64,000 nucleotides of DNA from Prosopocoilus inquinatus. Its lineage: Eukaryota > Arthropoda > Insecta > Coleoptera > Lucanidae. The stretch covers positions 24,887,001 to 24,951,000 of the forward strand of contig CM069877.1 in assembly GCA_036172665.1 (NCBI GenBank). Direction: 5' to 3'. The notes beneath the pieces were generated by a model, which did not search any database, was not told where the DNA came from, and saw only the letters and a program-made list of their open reading frames with translations. This document shows, piece after piece, positions 20,896-29,714 of the stretch; position 1 is the stretch's first letter, and every line of letters starts with the position of its first letter. Made by a program: the position numbers and the translations under genes.

Positions 20896-21229
20896 TATTA
20901 CGTTTCTAGGGTTTAAATTTATTTATTTAAACTAATAAAACACTCGGTAAGAACTTAACCGTAATTTAATAATGCGTACAATCTAATTTATTTGTAACAA
21001 TTTATTTACACACTAAAATCTAACTTCGACGATCGCTGATCGAATTCGACTGACTCCTGAGTAAACCACGGGCGATTTTATATGCTTTGCTGCCCTCTCG
21101 AATTTTCTAACGCTGGAAAAGTCTAGTCTGTTCGATGTAGGCCCCGGTGGCGTGATGGCCGATGACGCATAATTACGAACCGACTTCTTGACGCCGTCAG
21201 TGTGACGTAGTGCTGAGTGGCTCGCCACA
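20896..21229 (-). repeat. 3' LTR, copy B
   Basis: 334 bp, minus-strand TGTGGCGAGC...CGTAATA (last dinucleotide TA instead of CA). A polypurine tract AGAAGGGGGCAG (21230-21241, minus) precedes it. Confidence 0.92.
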
Positions 21230-22015
21230 CTGCCCCCTTCTTAAAAACGTTTCGTCTGGAAATGTTCCTGGTGATAGTCTTGAAGGAGGATGTCGGAATC
21301 TACAAGCTGGCCCATTCTTGCAACTTCCCGTCTGGAAGAAGTAGCAGTCTACGGTTTTGCTGTTGCTGACTGTTGCCTGTGGGTGGTGGCTGCAGACTAG
21401 GACTTCAATTCCCGTTCTGTGGAAGATGACTTCCAGCATGCTTCGAATTACTCTCCAGTCTAGTCCGTCCAATCCGCAGCCCAATTTGGGGACGGCTAAC
21501 TTCGTCTGGTGGTTCTCTATTAGCTGTCTCCTCAGGCTATATAGGGCTCTCCACATACTTTGATAGTCAGGTTTACCGCTTGATGTCTTCTTAGTGACTA
21601 AATAATGCACGTGGCGCCTCCGATCTGCTGTCGAATCAATGACCTGCAAGCTCTTGCCTACCACGGGATGCTGTCTTCGGAGCTCCTCGATTTGGCCAAA
21701 TTTCTTCCTAAACACCTGAGCAATTCCTTTGGACATTTTCAGGTCTTCTGCTACGCAGTGGGCCAGACTGTACTCCAGTGGCACTTTAAAGAGATCTTGT
21801 TGCTTCTCCGTGGTCACTCCAAACCGTGCCTTACTTCCTTCAGCGTGATGAGACATGAAGGTTTCGAACTTCACTTCGGAAACTTGCGCCCTTTGTACTG
21901 TCCCTTCATCTGCATCTCCATGGTAAGGGGCTATCCGGTTAAAGTGGATTACTTTGGGTTTGCCATGGAGGACCTTCTTGATGCGGTAAACGACGTCGTT
22001 GATCCGTTTCATCAC
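21197..22015 (-). CDS. pol: pol C-terminal extension: integrase tail, TARG1-like macrodomain and CCCH zinc finger
   Basis: A 272-codon open stretch that continues pol in frame. Residues 1-35 are the integrase C-terminal GPY/F-type module (RINDVVYRIKKVLHGKPKVI). Residues about 70-212 match the TARG1/OARD1 macrodomain: SLAHCVAEDLKMSKGIA, FRKKFG, HYLVTKK and LAVPKLGCGLDGLDW. In TARG1, the KKFG-region Lys and the GCGLD Asp are catalytic and remove ADP-ribose from acidic residues; both are present here. Residues 224-242 form a CCCH finger, C-X7-C-X5-C-X3-H, a class that often binds RNA. The frame ends 33 nt inside the 3' LTR and overlaps the polypurine tract. The role in the element is unknown; erasing host ADP-ribosylation marks is an inference. 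The codons are intact although the upstream integrase carries lesions. Confidence 0.85.
   Translation of the reverse strand: MMKRINDVVYRIKKVLHGKPKVIHFNRIAPYHGDADEGTVQRAQVSEVKFETFMSHHAEGSKARFGVTTEKQQDLFKVPLEYSLAHCVAEDLKMSKGIAQVFRKKFGQIEELRRQHPVVGKSLQVIDSTADRRRHVHYLVTKKTSSGKPDYQSMWRALYSLRRQLIENHQTKLAVPKLGCGLDGLDWRVIRSMLEVIFHRTGIEVLVCSHHPQATVSNSKTVDCYFFQTGSCKNGPACRFRHPPSRLSPGTFPDETFLRRGQCGEPLSTTSH
21290..21346 (-). other. CCCH zinc finger
   Basis: CYFFQTGSCKNGPACRFRH fits C-X7-C-X5-C-X3-H exactly. It follows the macrodomain after a short linker. Confidence 0.85.
21380..21808 (-). other. Macrodomain (TARG1/OARD1 type)
   Basis: Domain span within the pol extension, residues about 70-212. The nearest cellular relatives judged by motif are TARG1/OARD1 rather than MacroD or PARG, because of the SLAHC-EDxxMxxGIA and GCGLDxLxW blocks. 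No extra N-terminal helix of MacroD type is visible. Confidence 0.85.
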
Positions 22016-22084
22016 TTTGTAAGGACCTTCCCAAAAGGTCTGCAGTTCTGGTGACAGGCCTCGACGTCTTTGGGGGTTATAAAG

Positions 22085-22684
22085 TCAGACCAGTGCTCCA
22101 GGTTGGTATCCCCCGTGTTGAGCGTTGATGTCATAGTGCTCCTTCATCCGATCGCTGGCCGTTTGTATATTGTGACGCACTTGGTTGTGGATGTCGTCCA
22201 TTTTCCTGCGTAATTTGCTCACGTAATCTTCGTCGGCAGAGACTTCGCCAGGCTTCACACCAAACTTCAGGTCGCAGGGCAGTCTCGGCTCTCGCCCGAA
22301 TATCACTTTCGCGGGAGTCTCCCCTGTTGTCTCATGAAAGGATGAGCGGTATGCCATTAGAAACAGGGGGATGTACGTGTCCCAGTCCCTCTGATGATCG
22401 GAAACGACCTTGGACAAATGTCGGTTGATGGTTCTATTGAACCTTTTCACCATTCCGTCCGACTGTGGGTGGAGTGCAGTTGTTCTAGTTTTTCGTACGC
22501 CGAGCAGAGTACACACGTTCTTGAACAAGGCCGATTCAAAGTTCCTTCCTTGGTCTGAATGCAGTTCCATAGGTGCACCATACCGACTGATCCATTCCCT
22601 GACAAGGACTTCCGCAATAGTGAATGCCTCTTGGTTAGGTAGGGCGTAAGCTTCAACCCACTTGCTAAAGTAATCCATTACCAC
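22085..22684 (-). pseudogene. pol: Integrase catalytic core, copy B
   Basis: Frame with MDYFSKWVEAYALPNQ, ELHSDQGRNFES (second catalytic Asp) and LHPQSDGMVKRFNRT. In the last motif the catalytic Glu of the DDE triad, normally in GMVERF, is Lys here, which should abolish strand transfer. The first Asp lies in the neighbouring frame (AIDVAGPF) because a 20-bp tandem duplication at about 22678-22717 shifts the frame. An in-frame stop at 22085-22087 stands where the family usually has Trp (QPGALV-stop-LYNPQRR). Downstream, the frame resumes unbroken. Confidence 0.87.
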
Positions 22685-23876
22685 GACGATGTACTTTTAC
22701 CACGACGATGTACTTGTTTCCACCATTCGTTTCTGGAAACGGGCCGGCTACATCGATGGCAACTCTCTCAAAAGGACTTCCAACGTTGTACTGTCTCATG
22801 GGGGCCTTACCCCGCCTGTGGGGACCGTTACTGGCTGCGCAGACTGCACACTTTCTGCACCAATCCTTCACTTCTTCCTTGCAGTTCACCCAGTAAAATC
22901 TTTCGCGCACCTTCTCCATACTCTTCTTAACTCCCAGATGCCCTCCCGAAGTTCCATCGTGAAGTTCCCTCAGAACTTCTGGCACCCTGTTCTTGGGGAT
23001 TAGTAACTGTGTCTTCTGTTCCATGCCTTCCTGATTCTCTATGCTTCGTCTCAGAAGACCACGATCCAACACTATGGAGTACCACTGCGCCCAGTATGAT
23101 TTTACGGACGGTGCACATGGTGCTACCTCTTTCCAGGTAGGCCTCGCGTCCCTGCTTTTCCACTCTAGCACTAATTTCAAATCCGGGTCGTTCTCCTGGT
23201 CTCTTCGCTGTTCTTCGGCTTGCCATTTGTCGTCAACAATGGCTGTCCTCGCAGTTGTGGCTACTTTCTCGTCCAAACGACTACAGTGCTTACAGTCTTC
23301 GGCACAGGGTCTTCTCGACAAAGCATCGGCATTTCGATGGCTAGTTCCTGCCCGATGCTGAATTTCAAAATCGTACTCCTGAAGTCGTTCGATCCATCGT
23401 GCAACTTGCCCTTCTGGGTTCTTAAAACGGAGAAGCCATTTTAGAGCGGCATGGTCGGTCCTCAGCAGGAAGCGTCTACCATACAAGTACTTGTAGAAGT
23501 GTTCTATCGTTTTTACGACGGCTAGCAATTTCCTTCTTGTGACGCAATAGTTTCGTTCCGGCTTTGATAGGACTTTACTGAAGTAGCCGATCACCGTCTC
23601 TTGCCCCTCTTGTATCTGGGAGAGTACGCCACCAATCCCAACGTTGCTAGCATCTGTGTCCACGATGAATTTGCCTTCCGGGAGAGGATAACTCAGAATA
23701 GGAGCACTAATCAAGTACTGCTTTAGTTGTTCAACGTAGCGCCGATAGTAAGTGCACAGGCCAAGGAAACTCCTTATTTGGTGTTTATTTCTGGGAGTTG
23801 GCCAGTCTTTCACCACCTGAATCTTCACAGGATCCACGGCGATTCCATTTCCATTAACAATGTGCCCCAGGTAATT
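22665..23876 (-). pseudogene. pol: RT C-terminus, RNase H and integrase zinc domain, copy B
   Basis: Begins right after the LINE insertion with LGHIVNGNGIAVDPVKIQVV (end of RT palm/thumb). A deletion in the RT-RNase H connection seems present, since CTYYRRYVEQLKQYL runs directly into SAPILSYP where relatives have about 30 more residues. RNase H motifs are FIVDTDASNVGIG, RRKLLAVVKTIEHF and LRTDHAALKWLL. The integrase H2C2 domain follows (HDGTSGGHLG ... CRKCAVC) and then AIDVAGPF with the first DDE Asp. It loses frame at the 20-bp duplication. Confidence 0.85.
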
Positions 23877-23901
23877 ATAATAATAATAATAATAATAATA
23901 G
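23877..23901. repeat. (TAA)n microsatellite tail of the LINE
   Basis: About eight ATA/TAA units at the LINE 3' end. A simple-repeat tail instead of poly-A is typical of several CR1-, L2- and I-related clades. Confidence 0.85.
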
Positions 23902-24133
23902 CCTTTATTCCCTTCGAGTGTGACATATTAATACAGAGTTGATATTACAGTAGTAACAGTAGTAACATTTGGGAATCAGGGCGCGTCAGGTTCAGAATAG
24001 GCACAAGTGCCAATCTGCTCTTCCACCCGACGTTTTAATTAAATTAACATGAAAATTTAAAAATTGCAAGCACATGAAATCAGTAGTATAAGAGAGAAAA
24101 AGGATATATCCATTTCCGTTATTTTTCACTTTC

Positions 24134-26947
24134 TTAGCGAATAGTCAAGAGTGAGCAAACTTTCTTTTTGAAACTAAAACTGGAAAGCAATTTGTAATCT
24201 GAAGGGATGCCATTATACACTTTGGTAATATTATAAGAAAATGATCTTTCATAAAAACTAGAACTATGAAGTGGGGGTGTCAGAAGACCCTTGTATCTGA
24301 TATTTATGTGATGGACATCCGTTCTAAAAGTAATTTTTTTATATAGGTACTTGGGTGTTTTAGTTAAGATTATTTTATGAAATATGCAAGCTGTATGTAG
24401 AAATCTTCGATCTGCCATATTTAACCATCCGGTCAGTGTCAGTGTGTGTGATATTCTTTGATATTTTTTGATACCATGTATAAGTCTAAGACAGGAGTTT
24501 TGAATCAATTGTATTCTATTACGGGTGACAACATCTAAACAAGGATCGTATACAACATCGCAATAAGTGAAATGAGATAATACAAGGCTTTCACATAGAA
24601 TGATTTTTAATTTACGAGTTAAAATGTGTCTTGAGTTAAAAATTAATTTTAAGTTAGAGTAAGCTCTACAAATACACTGAGAGATATGGCTTTTAAATCT
24701 CAACTTAGTGTCTACTATTAATCCTAGATTTTTAGCCTCATCCACGAACTTAAGAGGAGCGCCATCTAGAACAAGATGTATATCAGTTGCCCGTAAACTT
24801 TTACTGAAGAGAAGTGCCACTGATTTGGCTGCATTAATTCGAAGCGAATGCTTTTTTGACACGTGTGTTAAGTTAGCTAAATCCTCATTGATAGTCTGAG
24901 TCATGGAAGCAAGATCATCTCTAAAAAAGGAATAAAGAAGTTGAGTGTCATCCGCGTACATGTGATATTTACAATTTTTCAGATATTCCTCAAAGTTACA
25001 GGTATATATTGCATAGAGTAAGGGTCCTAAAATGGAACCTTGTGGGACTCCCTGAGTAGTTTTTAACTCTGAAGAAATTTCACTTCCAATAATTACTTTC
25101 TGCGAACGGTTCTTTAAATATGACGAAAAAAATGAAATCACATCATCTGACAATCCGATAAAATGAAGAATTGCTAGCAGTACATTATGGTTAATAGTGT
25201 CAAATGCCTTGCTAAAGTCAAGGAGGATCAAAATACTGTCCCGACCTCTATCAGCTGCTGTAAAAATATTATCTGTCACATCGAGCAAGGCAGTTGAGCA
25301 ACTATACCCAGGTCTAAATCCAGATTGGTATGGTGGTAAAATGTCATACTGTTTCAAATGCTGACGTAACTGCATGTCGACAATCCTTTCCAAAATTTTT
25401 GACAGAGCCGGTAAAATGCTAATGGGTCTGAATTGACTGAGTTCTGTCGGATGGGAGACTTTAGCAACAGGTCTCACAAGTGAAAGTTTCCAAGAACTAG
25501 GGAAATGATTTCCTAAGAGGCAAGAATTTATTATATGTGTAGCGTATGGCAAAATCAAAGGACAACATAATCGCAGCATGTGGATATTAATATCATCTGA
25601 ACCCGAGGCTAAAGTTTTAATGTTGAAGATTATATCAGACACAAGGTCAGGGGTAACAAGTTGAAATCTGAATTCACTATTTATATTACATTTGACATTA
25701 TTGGAATAAAACTGAATAATATCAATATTATTAATATTAGTGACGGGTACAGAGTTGGCAAAAAAATCATTAAAGAGATTAACGTCTTTCAAATTATCTG
25801 GAACTTCTACACTAGGCTTATTTCCCATATTGAGATCCTTAAGATGTCTCCATAGATCTCTGGAGTTACTACATTTCAGCTTATAATCAAAATAAGCTTT
25901 TTTTTCTTGACGTATTGCATTAGTAGTTAGATTACGTAGAGTTTTGTAGTAATTCCAATGTTCTAGTATTCTGGTTCGTTTAAACCGATTTAAGGCATTA
26001 TCTCTCAGTTTTATCATTAATTTCACATTGTGAGTCAACCAAGGAGCCGGAGGTTTAGTAAATCTTTTTGTTTTCGACGGAGCATGTTTATCAAATACAT
26101 TTATTATGAGCTCATTGAAAAATTGGATTTTTTCATCAACATCCGATAAATATAAGATGACATGGAACGGCATTACAGAAAGGTCAATTAGAAATTGTTC
26201 AGTATCTATTGAACGAAAATTTCTAAAAGTACGAATTACGCCTTGTGTTGTGGGTACCGAAAGCAAAATACTGCAAAATATTAATTCATGGTCGGAGATA
26301 TGTAAATTAATTGATCCTGAGTTGCATAAGAGATCAGGATTAGAGACTAATAACAAATCTAAAAGCGAAGCAGAAGTATCAGTAAAATGTGTAGGGGTAT
26401 TTATCATTTGCTTAAGACCGAAAGAATCCAACAATAAATTAAAATTAACAGTGGCAGGAGAGTCAAACTTCAAAAAATCTATATTAAAGTCTCCAACACA
26501 GAAGATATCGTTAACGTAAGGATGAATTTGTGATAGACATAGTTCAAAGTGTTCTAAAAAATTATTGAAATACAAATTAGGTGGTCTGTAAGTTACACCA
26601 AAAGCGTACTTTTTTGTGTTAATACAAACGACGATCCATAACTGTTCAATTTCATCCGACGTTCGCGTAATTTCATATCGCAAATTATTACGTACATAAA
26701 ATGCAACCCCTCCACCGCGAGTTAAGCGATCTTTACGCAAGAAATCATATCCCGGCAATCTGAAATTCTCCGAAAGAATATGCGGTCCTAGCCACGTTTC
26801 AGTCAGACCAAGGATATCATATCTTTCGTTTTGCATGTGGTCTTTGAGACGATTAAAATTAGCAGATAAAGATCGAACATTTAAATGGGAAAGTCTAATT
26901 AAATTATCAGGCATTATGAATGAGTAATTTACAAAGCACTCGAACAC
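24134..26947 (-). CDS. LINE ORF2: endonuclease and reverse transcriptase
   Basis: A 937-residue frame without stops. Residues about 15-240 are an apurinic-endonuclease-like domain (HLNVRSLSANFNRLKDH, LTETWLGP, GGGVAFYVRN, FCVGDFNIDF, SDHELIFC). Residues about 470-740 are the RT: RPISILPALSKILERIV, GFRPGYSCSTALLD, LLDFSKAFDTINH, QGVPQGSILGPLLY and the catalytic MYADDTQLLY (about 664-667). The C-terminal thumb region (HFTYCDVVYDPCLD) follows. The enzyme nicks target DNA and primes cDNA synthesis there. Start chosen at the first Met; the second Met before PDNLIRLSH is also possible. Confidence 0.92.
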   Translation of the reverse strand: MFECFVNYSFIMPDNLIRLSHLNVRSLSANFNRLKDHMQNERYDILGLTETWLGPHILSENFRLPGYDFLRKDRLTRGGGVAFYVRNNLRYEITRTSDEIEQLWIVVCINTKKYAFGVTYRPPNLYFNNFLEHFELCLSQIHPYVNDIFCVGDFNIDFLKFDSPATVNFNLLLDSFGLKQMINTPTHFTDTSASLLDLLLVSNPDLLCNSGSINLHISDHELIFCSILLSVPTTQGVIRTFRNFRSIDTEQFLIDLSVMPFHVILYLSDVDEKIQFFNELIINVFDKHAPSKTKRFTKPPAPWLTHNVKLMIKLRDNALNRFKRTRILEHWNYYKTLRNLTTNAIRQEKKAYFDYKLKCSNSRDLWRHLKDLNMGNKPSVEVPDNLKDVNLFNDFFANSVPVTNINNIDIIQFYSNNVKCNINSEFRFQLVTPDLVSDIIFNIKTLASGSDDINIHMLRLCCPLILPYATHIINSCLLGNHFPSSWKLSLVRPVAKVSHPTELSQFRPISILPALSKILERIVDMQLRQHLKQYDILPPYQSGFRPGYSCSTALLDVTDNIFTAADRGRDSILILLDFSKAFDTINHNVLLAILHFIGLSDDVISFFSSYLKNRSQKVIIGSEISSELKTTQGVPQGSILGPLLYAIYTCNFEEYLKNCKYHMYADDTQLLYSFFRDDLASMTQTINEDLANLTHVSKKHSLRINAAKSVALLFSKSLRATDIHLVLDGAPLKFVDEAKNLGLIVDTKLRFKSHISQCICRAYSNLKLIFNSRHILTRKLKIILCESLVLSHFTYCDVVYDPCLDVVTRNRIQLIQNSCLRLIHGIKKYQRISHTLTLTGWLNMADRRFLHTACIFHKIILTKTPKYLYKKITFRTDVHHINIRYKGLLTPPLHSSSFYERSFSYNITKVYNGIPSDYKLLSSFSFKKKVCSLLTIR

Positions 26948-27576
26948 GTAAACATTCTAACACATATGATACACTGAAGTTACAAATTGTCTCCAAGCAT
27001 TTCAAAAAATTAAGGTAGAAAATAAAAACTAGAATTAAATGAATTATCTAACTATTTTGCACTTATTTTCTTCCTTTTTCTCTCTTCACCAAACAATGTA
27101 AAACATAATCGAATTAGCAAAGTTAGTTAGAAAGACAAAATGTTACTACTAAGCGATTACAAAAGCTCAAACTACAACTATATACCAGATTAAGCACAAA
27201 ACCAAAAACTAATGGTAAGAGAATCAATTCTATACAAGAATATATGAAACCTACTTTAAAATAAACAGTAAGTAAGTATCTTTATTTACGTTAAATATTT
27301 TTTTTTTCTCTTTCAAAACTGTCCTCTTTGATTGTGAAAGAAAGGAAAACAAAATTAAAATCTGTGTTATTCTGCGAAACAAAAGCGAGGCTGCAAAATG
27401 AAAATTTTACTACGTATCGAAAATGATACGAAAATAAAAATTAAGCAATAGCAAAACAGATATATTTTTTCTTTAGGGAATAAGAGAATGAATTCTATAA
27501 CGAAAATCTACGTTAACTTACGGTGAGTAAGGACGAAATTTTGTTTTCTTTTTTGGACTTTTTTCACGAAACTGTT
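26948..27576 (-). other. LINE inter-ORF spacer
   Basis: About 630 AT-rich bases with no reading frame between the ORF1 stop and the ORF2 start. Unusually long for LINEs, whose ORFs normally abut or overlap. Confidence 0.6.
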
Positions 27577-28326
27577 CTATGGCTGATCCAAAAGGCTTCC
27601 CCGTAGTTTATTTACATCCTCCAATGATTTAATGCTAAGTCGTCGACCATTCCACCATACATAGATATTTCCATCAAAGGTCCAAACCTTCTTGTTTCCA
27701 AAGTTGGATTTCGCAACGTGCAGAAGCTGTGCTCTCATAGAAGTTAGGTCATCCTGAACGAAAATATTACTACCTTTCAGCTTCTTTCTAGTATCGATAA
27801 GTTTTTGTTTGCCGGCGTACGTTGAAAATTTTACGATAATGGAACGGGTTTTTTTGCTGGCATTCTCATTGGTGTTCGCACTTTTTCGGCCAATGCGATG
27901 GCAGCGGTCTATAGCCATGTCGTTTGCATTTAATTGTAATTTATCCGCAAATAAATTACTTACAGTTTCCAACGTATTTTCATTAACTTTTTCAGGTACA
28001 CCGAAGATTCTGACCGAATTACGTCTAGTGTATTGTTCCAACTTCTCAATTTTGTTATTCAACAATGCATTTTCTGCAGTAAGCGAGGCAATTTTACCAT
28101 CGTATTGCTCAACTATACTTTCACAAGCTTCTTTTACTTGATCCTTTATAAAATTGGCAACTTCTTGTTTGAATTGTGGGTCAATCACTAAAGATTTAAT
28201 GATATCTTTGATCACGTCGGTTAATTCGGCCTTATCACTCCGCGAAAAAACCATGTTCGAGCCGCTTTTTACACCAAAATTACTTGAAATATGTGCGGAT
28301 AAGTAACGGCAACACTTCAATGTCAA
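27577..28326 (-). CDS. LINE ORF1: coiled-coil RNA-binding protein
   Basis: 249 residues. A coiled coil around residues 75-100 (TAENALLNNKIEKLEQYTRR) leads into NSVRIFGVPEKVNE, an RRM-like segment, then DRCHRIGRK and IIVKFSTYAGKQKLIDTRKK, the arrangement of L1 ORF1/Transposase_22 proteins also found in CR1-group elements. The C-terminal part has NIFVQDDLTSMRAQLL. It would package LINE RNA. Start at 28326 leaves a 111-bp leader. Confidence 0.85.
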   Translation of the reverse strand: MTLKCCRYLSAHISSNFGVKSGSNMVFSRSDKAELTDVIKDIIKSLVIDPQFKQEVANFIKDQVKEACESIVEQYDGKIASLTAENALLNNKIEKLEQYTRRNSVRIFGVPEKVNENTLETVSNLFADKLQLNANDMAIDRCHRIGRKSANTNENASKKTRSIIVKFSTYAGKQKLIDTRKKLKGSNIFVQDDLTSMRAQLLHVAKSNFGNKKVWTFDGNIYVWWNGRRLSIKSLEDVNKLRGSLLDQP

Positions 28327-28441
28327 TAAATTTATGAAACGAAAGGATTATTTATAATAAATATGTATAGTAAATCAGCCACGAACTGAACACAGTTACT
28401 CACGTGCCGCCATTTTTCTCTTTCATTTCAAAAAATCAATT

Positions 28442-29353
28442 CACTTCCTTCTGGAACAGGTGACACTTCTTGAGGCTAAGCTTTAGTCCAGCTCCGCGAA
28501 GCCGCTGGAACACTCCTTCCAGGTTCCTCAGGTGGTCGTTGAACGTTTTTCCCACGACAATTATGTCGTCAAGGTACACCATGCACGTTGTCCAGGACAG
28601 ACCTTTCAGAACCGTCTCCATTAACCTCTCGAATGTCGCTGGGGCATTACATAATCCGAATGGCATCACTGTGCACTGCCACAGACCCATACCAATGGAA
28701 AACGCCGTCTTTTCTCGATCTTCAGGCGCCAGCTCAACTTGCCAATATCCACTCTTTAAGTCTAAAGTTGAGAAGATCTTTGAGCCGGCCAAGGTGTCCA
28801 GGGTATCATCAATCCGCGGCAGGGGATAGCTGTCCTTCTTGGTGACATTGTTGAGTAACCGGTAGTCTACACAGAACCTGGTGGACCCATCCTTCTTCTT
28901 CACAAGCACTACTGGTGACGCCCACGGGCTGCTTGATGGTTCTATTACATTATCCTTTTCCATCTCGAGAATAATGCGTTCCGCTTCCTCACGCTTCGCC
29001 AACGGTAATCGCCTTGGAGCTTGACGGATAGGTCTTTCTTCTCCAGTCTCTATTTTGTGTTTCACGACATCAGTTCTTCCCTTGGATCCATTTTCTACCT
29101 CGAATACATCTTGATAACGACCGATCAGATTCTTTGCTTTTGTCTTCTGGTCTGGAGTCAATTCCTGAGCTGTTGACATAACCATTTCCCATAACTTCAT
29201 TGGGACTTTCGCTTCTGGCACGTTTGTTTCACGTTGGCGGGAGATGGAGGACACCATGGTGCAGCTTCTCAGGATGGTTCCTCTCTTGATATTGACGGAG
29301 AAACAATTGACGTTCATCAGGCGGACAGGTACTTCCTTCTTCGCTGTCAGCAA
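28442..29353 (-). pseudogene. pol: Reverse transcriptase N-terminal part, copy B
   Basis: RT of the gypsy type: RQAPRRLPLAKREEAERI, SSPWASPVVLVKKKDGSTRF, CVDYRLLNNVTKKDSYPLPR, DLKSGYWQVELAPEDREKTA, MPFGLCNAPATF and the catalytic box YLDDIIVV. It is cut by the LINE within the KKCHLFQKEV segment. The same frame extends upstream through one in-frame TAA (29387-29389) into the protease. The remaining RT follows in frame after removal of the LINE. Confidence 0.9.
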
Positions 29354-29386
29354 TATTTTCCCAACGAGGACTCCTCTTCCAATCCT

Positions 29387-29714
29387 TTAATCATCAGTAT
29401 TAGGTTCAACCATAATGACTCGCCCATCTTGAAAAACACCGTCCATTTTTGCGTCGACGATAACCTCAGTCCTGCTGGATAATACAACGTCTTCAGCGAG
29501 GACTACTCGAGCGGCCACGTCTCCTCGTTGATGTAGAACCAACTCCTCATTATTGACCGCCATCAGGCCACGCTTTAAGTCCAATTGGAACCCGTGGGCA
29601 CACATGACGTCCATGCCCAAAATTGCCTCGTCCTCTATGTCTGCCACCAGTGCACGGTGTTTTATTGGAGTTGAACCAATGGTGATGATAACCTCTACTT
29701 CACCGTGGATAGTT
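29387..29714 (-). pseudogene. pol: Protease C-terminal part, copy B
   Basis: ADIEDEAILGMDVMCAHGF, with the (I/L)LG-type segment near the end of retropepsin-like domains, continues the protease begun at 31086-31424. It is separated from that half by the solo LTR and ends at an in-frame TAA. The frame agrees with the first half once the insertion is removed. Confidence 0.8.

Larger units (their letters stand above)
23877..28437 (-). mobile_element. CR1/jockey-group LINE, full length, inserted in copy B RT
   Basis: A non-LTR retrotransposon on the minus strand with a 111-bp 5' leader, ORF1, ORF2 and a trinucleotide (TAT)n tail after an AATAAA. Flanking AATT (23873-23876 and 28438-28441) is a short target duplication or shared bases. 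It interrupts the RT codons between the KCHLFQKEVN segment and LGHIVNG. Both reading frames are open, so the copy may be young. Confidence 0.92.
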
